9,257 nt of DNA from Prevotellaceae bacterium UBA7028 (GTDB taxonomy: Bacteria; Bacteroidota; Bacteroidia; Bacteroidales; Bacteroidaceae): positions 1 to 9,257 of the forward strand of contig DLBF01000147.1 in the NCBI GenBank assembly GCA_002494215.1, in the 5' to 3' direction. Below, in pieces: positions 5,773-9,257 of the stretch (position 1 is the stretch's first letter; every line of letters begins with the position of its first letter). The position numbers and the translations under genes are program-made. The notes below the pieces were generated by a model that saw nothing but the letters and a program-made list of their open reading frames with translations, was not told the DNA's origin and ran no database searches.

Positions 5773-5775
5773 AAC
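5746..5775 (+). repeat. Degenerate TTAAA-based short repeat at the 3' end of sigma gene
   Basis: TTAAA cores begin at 5746, 5753, 5761 and 5769, at spacings of 7, 8 and 8. The run encodes the sigma factor's last residues (LNVKGLNC) and its TAA stop. It resembles the 7-nt arrays elsewhere in the window but has slipped out of register. Confidence 0.6.
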
Positions 5776-5785
5776 ATTTACTATT

Positions 5786-6469
5786 ATGAATTGCAAGGAA
5801 TTCAAGGAAAAGGTGGCCGACCTTTTCGACAAGACCATAGATATGCAAACTGAGCGCGAATGCAAGGAGCACATGGCCCACTGCCCAGCGTGTAAGGCTT
5901 ATTACGATGAGCTGCGAGAAACCTATGCCCTGCTTCAGCCTGAAGATGAAAAAGAAGGAGTGGATGATGAAAAACCTGCAATGAAGGCGGTAGCAAATTC
6001 TTCACTCTTCACTCTTCACTCTTCACTTTTTAAAGTTGCCTCCATCTTCATCGCTGCAATTTTCCTGACAGGACTTTCCTTTGCTGCTGGTCTGTCCTAT
6101 GCTACCCATCGTTCTCAAGCAACTAAGCAAGAGGCAAAAAGTCAGGAATTTGCCAACGAGAAGATGCTTGAGCTTACCGATAATGGAGAGCGGATTGTCA
6201 TAACCTGGCTAAAGGGAACTTGGATCGAGGGTGACTTTGGCGGCTACATCGAGGCAGACCCCATAGAGCATTCTCCAGCCTTACCACTCAATGGAGAATA
6301 TAGAGCCACTATACTGCTGAATGGCAGAAGAATTAATCCTGACAACCTGCCAGACCTTCCTGCATCGGCTGTAAACAAGATGGAAATCCGCTTTGCTGCC
6401 GGACGAATTGTCAACCTTATAACCACACCTGTGGAGATTCCCTACGCAGACGATCCCTATGGGGAATAA
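5786..6469 (+). CDS. Zinc-finger (ZAS-type) transmembrane anti-sigma factor, cassette 2
   Basis: A 227-residue membrane protein that should hold the preceding sigma factor inactive. Residues 1-45 are an anti-sigma zinc domain: H29-x3-C33-x2-C36 is the ZAS motif, with C3 the likely fourth ligand. An acidic linker (51-70) leads to NSSLFTLHSSLF (71-82), encoded by a 7-nt repeat. A membrane helix follows (about 84-104, VASIFIAAIFLTGLSFAAGL), and then a periplasmic part of about 120 residues that may detect the signal or take part in regulated proteolysis. That part includes GGYIEADPIEHSPALPLNGE and shows no family I can name. The gene starts 13 bases after the sigma stop, so the pair is cotranscribed, and the effector gene follows 55 bases later. 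The zinc motif makes the anti-sigma call firmer than for its counterpart at 3522-3965. The periplasmic signal is unknown. Confidence 0.9.
   Translation: MNCKEFKEKVADLFDKTIDMQTERECKEHMAHCPACKAYYDELRETYALLQPEDEKEGVDDEKPAMKAVANSSLFTLHSSLFKVASIFIAAIFLTGLSFAAGLSYATHRSQATKQEAKSQEFANEKMLELTDNGERIVITWLKGTWIEGDFGGYIEADPIEHSPALPLNGEYRATILLNGRRINPDNLPDLPASAVNKMEIRFAAGRIVNLITTPVEIPYADDPYGE
5999..6026 (+). repeat. Perfect 7-nt repeat array inside anti-sigma gene
   Basis: Four perfect TCTTCAC units (from 5999, 6006, 6013 and 6020) followed by TTTTTAA. In frame they contribute SSLFTLHSSL-type residues between the zinc domain and the membrane helix. The coding strand is open in all frames; the opposite strand (GTGAAGA units) gives TGA in every frame within 21 nt. 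Confidence 0.93.
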
Positions 6470-6524
6470 GAAGGCTGGCAAAACCGTAGGAGCTTACCTT
6501 ATCATTAATTAACACCATAAACTT

Positions 6525-8672
6525 ATGAAACATCTCATCTTTCCGATGAGGGTCGTAACCCTCATCCTGCTACTGCTATGCCCATTCGTTGGCAAAGCAC
6601 AATCAAAAAACAACTGGCTCTGGCCCATCAAGGGACAGCAGGCGGGAGAAGGAATCCTCTACCGACCGCAGGACAAAATTGGAGAGGAGCAAGTAATTTA
6701 CGACCTCTTCATTACCGCTCCAGAGGGAACGGGGATTCTCTGTCCTGATGATGCTGTGGTGGAACATTACAGTTACGGTTACAATTTCTCGCTATGTACC
6801 TCATCTAGCTTTGGCTGGCCAGACAAACCCTATAATGAAGTCGCCCGCGACCATCAGGCAGAGTTCCGCAGCAAGGGATGGGACATTCGCTGCCTCTCTA
6901 TTATGGTTGGACTAAAGATTGGAAACAAGAAGCTTTGGATTGACGGACTTAGGCGCGACAAAGCTATTCCCACGGGTACCCGCCTGAAGCGTGGCGATGT
7001 ACTTGGCACCATGGGTTATAGCTACCATGTTATCCAAGAGCCAAGTATCCGTCTGAACATCTCCAATGATCCGGATGGGGGTGACCCCATGACGCCTTTC
7101 GGCCTGCGTTCTACCTTCCGCAGGTGCGAGCCACAACCCACCAAATTCTATCTGACACACGACGAGGCGGTGGCCGATTACAAACAGTTGACCAGCAGCG
7201 TGAAAGAGATATACCCTTCGTTGGAAGATTTTATGACCGAACAGGAATACGACAGGTTTGTCAGTAAGCAACTTAAGCGCATTCCTGCCGATGGCATTGC
7301 GCTAAAGGATTTTGCCGATATCGTTTATGATTACAACCAGGTCATTCACGATTCGCACCTTGATATTCGCTGTCCCGTGCCCGATAACCCGGAGGATAAG
7401 AAGCAAGGGCTGGAGTATTATTATTCGCCCCTCATGGTTGGGCATGTAGCTGAGGGAGACTCGTCTAATTATGCCTGCGTGGTATTGATTGCCGCTGATG
7501 GTATCCATTCCAATTATGTGGGCAGACGCATTGCCCGCATCGATGGAAAACCTGTCAGCGAACTACGGAATAACGCCCGACGTAACTTAACGCTCTACGA
7601 TGCCGGCGTTACTTCTGTGGCAGATGAGGCTCTCTTTTACGGGGGGAAAATCGCCTATTCATTCAAGAAGGGAGACCAGAATGCGAAAAAGGCCACAGTT
7701 TATGAGTTTGAGGACGGCGAACGGGTAGAACTCCCCCTGACAGATTGTTTCAGAGGCAGCGACGCCGATAGGAAGAAGTGGTTTCGTCGCAACGATATCA
7801 ACCGCCACAAGGATAGTCCCATTGGCATCCGGCAGTTGAACGACAGCGTCCTTTACATTGGCCTTAGCACCTTCGAACTCAGCCAGGTGGATTGCGACAG
7901 CATTGTAGAAGCCATCCATGCTGCAGAACGCAATAAGGTGCCCAACCTTATCTTCGACGTACGCAACAATTATGGTGGGCATGGTGATGTAATGGCACGT
8001 ATCACTCGCGCCCTGATGGGACGAACACCCGACCGTCCGCACAGAGGTTATCAGAAAGTTAATGCCGCCGCTTTCTACAGTCCCACCTTAAACTGGATTG
8101 CTGGCGATACAATCTTTGGTGATTTCAAACCTATTGAAGGTCGTAAGGGACTTTACCAGATGGGCAACGAGGAAGAGAACAATAGCCCATCCATTGACTC
8201 TCTGGGCTACAACGGCCGCCTGTATGTGCTCATCGACAGCCATTCCGCCTCAGCTTCAGCCTTCCTGGCAGGAACCATCAAACGCAATTATCGTGGCTAC
8301 ATTGTGGGCCGTGAGACCAAGAGCGCCTACCATTGCGAGACCTGTGAAAAGTTTGCAAACATACAACTCGCCAACAGTCAGTTCACAGCCACCATTCCTA
8401 TGGTACGCATAGTCATCGATGAAACCGTTACCGACCGTCTGCCCGCTTTGCGTGGTGTGATACCCGACTGTAACATTCCGCTCAGCGAGGAAGAATTTCA
8501 CTACGATGGCGACTACATTCTGGATCGCACCCTCCAACTCATTGCTGACGGCACATATATAGAAATCCCCACCACAGCTACATCGCGTGTTGCTCACATC
8601 TGGGCTTACATCGTAACGTTGCTTATCCTCTTTCTCGCCATAGGTGGCTTCTTGTATAGAAGGAAAAGGTAG
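6525..8672 (+). CDS. Exported S41-peptidase-like protein with degenerate M23-like N-terminal region and C-terminal membrane tail, cassette 2 effector
   Basis: This 715-residue protein starts with a signal peptide (1-25, cleavage likely after VGKA). Residues 31 to about 205 (WLWPIKG at 31-37, APEGTGILCPDD, then DPMTPFGLRSTF) follow an M23/LytM-like layout. The zinc-binding histidines are not seen (LNISN sits where HxH would be), so this part is probably non-catalytic and may bind peptidoglycan. About 210-300 is helical, with a conserved-looking HDSH (275-278). GRRIARIDGKPVSELR (near 335) looks PDZ-like. The S41 core runs from about 440 to 665: FDVRNNYGGHGD (477-488) and HSASASAFLAG (573-583), where S576 is the likely nucleophile. 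The canonical Tsp/CtpA lysine, about 25 residues on, is not found (A601; nearest is K599), so activity is uncertain; a tricorn-like S277-H278 arrangement is another possibility. Residues 692-711 form a membrane helix ending YRRKR, shared with the lipoprotein at 3952-5073. The gene lies 55 bases after the anti-sigma gene. Confidence 0.85.
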   Translation: MKHLIFPMRVVTLILLLLCPFVGKAQSKNNWLWPIKGQQAGEGILYRPQDKIGEEQVIYDLFITAPEGTGILCPDDAVVEHYSYGYNFSLCTSSSFGWPDKPYNEVARDHQAEFRSKGWDIRCLSIMVGLKIGNKKLWIDGLRRDKAIPTGTRLKRGDVLGTMGYSYHVIQEPSIRLNISNDPDGGDPMTPFGLRSTFRRCEPQPTKFYLTHDEAVADYKQLTSSVKEIYPSLEDFMTEQEYDRFVSKQLKRIPADGIALKDFADIVYDYNQVIHDSHLDIRCPVPDNPEDKKQGLEYYYSPLMVGHVAEGDSSNYACVVLIAADGIHSNYVGRRIARIDGKPVSELRNNARRNLTLYDAGVTSVADEALFYGGKIAYSFKKGDQNAKKATVYEFEDGERVELPLTDCFRGSDADRKKWFRRNDINRHKDSPIGIRQLNDSVLYIGLSTFELSQVDCDSIVEAIHAAERNKVPNLIFDVRNNYGGHGDVMARITRALMGRTPDRPHRGYQKVNAAAFYSPTLNWIAGDTIFGDFKPIEGRKGLYQMGNEEENNSPSIDSLGYNGRLYVLIDSHSASASAFLAGTIKRNYRGYIVGRETKSAYHCETCEKFANIQLANSQFTATIPMVRIVIDETVTDRLPALRGVIPDCNIPLSEEEFHYDGDYILDRTLQLIADGTYIEIPTTATSRVAHIWAYIVTLLILFLAIGGFLYRRKR

Positions 8673-8728
8673 AAGAGTAGGGGAAAACAGAAAAGGTGGC
8701 CAATCGGTCACCTTTTCCTTTCTTATCG
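8573..8728 (+). repeat. Shared 3' module, copy 2 (membrane tail plus terminator)
   Basis: The second copy of the module at 4974-5130. It supplies the last 33 codons of the S41-like protein, its TAG stop and the terminator. Upstream of 8573 the two genes have no visible similarity. Confidence 0.92.
8690..8724 (+). terminator. Intrinsic terminator of cassette 2, possibly bidirectional
   Basis: The stem GAAAAGGTGGCC (8690-8701) pairs with GGTCACCTTTTC (8706-8717) around loop AATC, 12 pairs with one G-U, followed by CTTTCTT. The left side is rich in A (GGGGAAAACA), so the reverse strand also ends in a T-rich run. It lies between two convergent genes and could end both. Confidence 0.88.
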
Positions 8729-8750
8729 TAGATTAATGCGAATTGCTAAT

Positions 8751-9257
8751 TTATGCTTGTGGAGCACCCAGGAACTCGCGGGCTTTCTGCAGGGCCACAT
8801 CGATGTGGGGGCAGATGTGGTCGGGGTTCATCTTGTCGTAGAAATGGGCCTTCTCCAACTGGCTGTGCACCTTGGGCGTTACACCGGAGAGGATAACGTG
8901 GATGCCCTGCTCGTGGTTCATCTCGATGAGGTTGGCCAGGTTGTGGATACCCGTGGAGTCGATAAAGGGAACCTTACGCATACGGATAATCTGAACCTGT
9001 GGACGGCGGCTGGTGTTGAGGTTCAGCATCAGATCGTCGAACTTGTTGGCGATGCCGAAGAAGTAGGGGCCGTTGATCTCGTAAACAGCACAGCCCTCGG
9101 GGATAAGGAGGTGCTCCTCGTGCACATCCATGTCGGCCTCGTCGCTGGGGTCGATCTCGTCGCTGATAACAGATATCTCGGTGGTCTCCATCACACGCTT
9201 GATGAAGAGGGCGCAGGCGATGACGAGGCCAATCTCGATGGCGATGGTGAGGTCGAA
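8751..9257 (-). CDS. SulP-family anion transporter, C-terminal part with STAS domain (5' end outside window)
   Basis: The visible 168 residues are the C-terminus of a SulP/SLC26-type inner-membrane transporter. The frame is open to the window edge, so the start lies beyond 9257. The first visible residues, FDLTIAIEIGLVIACALFIKRVMETTEI, fit the last membrane helix and its exit to the cytoplasm. An acidic linker (DEIDPSDEADMDVHEEH) precedes a STAS domain of about 110 residues, with EINGPYFFGIANKFDDLM and the conserved loop VPFIDSTGIHNLANLIE. STAS domains of this family lie in the cytoplasm and affect transport and regulation. The anion (sulfate, bicarbonate or dicarboxylate) cannot be told from this part. 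The gene converges on cassette 2 with 78 bases between stops, which contain the possibly bidirectional terminator. Confidence 0.94.
   Translation of the reverse strand, partial: FDLTIAIEIGLVIACALFIKRVMETTEISVISDEIDPSDEADMDVHEEHLLIPEGCAVYEINGPYFFGIANKFDDLMLNLNTSRRPQVQIIRMRKVPFIDSTGIHNLANLIEMNHEQGIHVILSGVTPKVHSQLEKAHFYDKMNPDHICPHIDVALQKAREFLGAPQA

Overview
The window looks like a Bacteroidales chromosome, most likely Prevotella or a close relative. The grounds are a TAnnTTTG-type -7 promoter element (TATCTTTG at 2232-2239), the near absence of Shine-Dalgarno sites, an HU/HIG-type DNA-binding protein, S41/M23-like secreted proteins and short AT-rich repeats inside genes. Genus is inference; no marker gene is present.

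Layout. 1-1959 is the 3' part of an RND (AcrB/HAE1-type) efflux pump gene, followed by a strong terminator (2006-2040). 2124-2215 is an array of four palindromic 21-bp units just upstream of a promoter that serves an HU-like DNA-binding protein with an added C-terminal helix-turn-helix-like domain (2304-2936). Two successive cassettes follow, both on the + strand and both ordered ECF sigma factor, membrane anti-sigma factor, exported effector. Cassette 1 is sigma (2992-3525), single-pass anti-sigma-like protein (3522-3965) and a lipoprotein of unknown function (3952-5073), all overlapping, closed by a terminator at 5090-5126. Cassette 2 is sigma (5242-5772), zinc-finger (ZAS-type) anti-sigma (5786-6469) and a 715-residue protein with degenerate M23-like, PDZ-like and S41 peptidase-like regions (6525-8672), closed by a terminator at 8690-8724. 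The convergent 3' end of a SulP-type anion transporter with its STAS domain occupies 8751-9257 on the minus strand.

How the parts fit. The usual model for such cassettes is that the anti-sigma holds the ECF sigma at the membrane until an envelope signal releases it, and the sigma then transcribes its own operon. The two effectors have unrelated bodies but end in nearly the same 31-residue tail (a transmembrane helix followed by YRRKR). At DNA level the similarity continues without a break through the stop codon and the terminator, so the 3' modules share a recent common origin.

The most unusual feature is a set of 7-nt-period repeat arrays placed in frame inside five of the genes, at domain linkers or protein ends. 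Because 7 and 3 share no factor, such an array reads as the same cyclic heptapeptide in every frame of one strand. All four regular sites lie on the strand that avoids stop codons; the opposite strand would stop in every frame. In the two arrays whose unit would create TAA, the unit that falls in that phase is substituted. A different GC-rich hairpin-like insert sits in the linker of the first anti-sigma protein.
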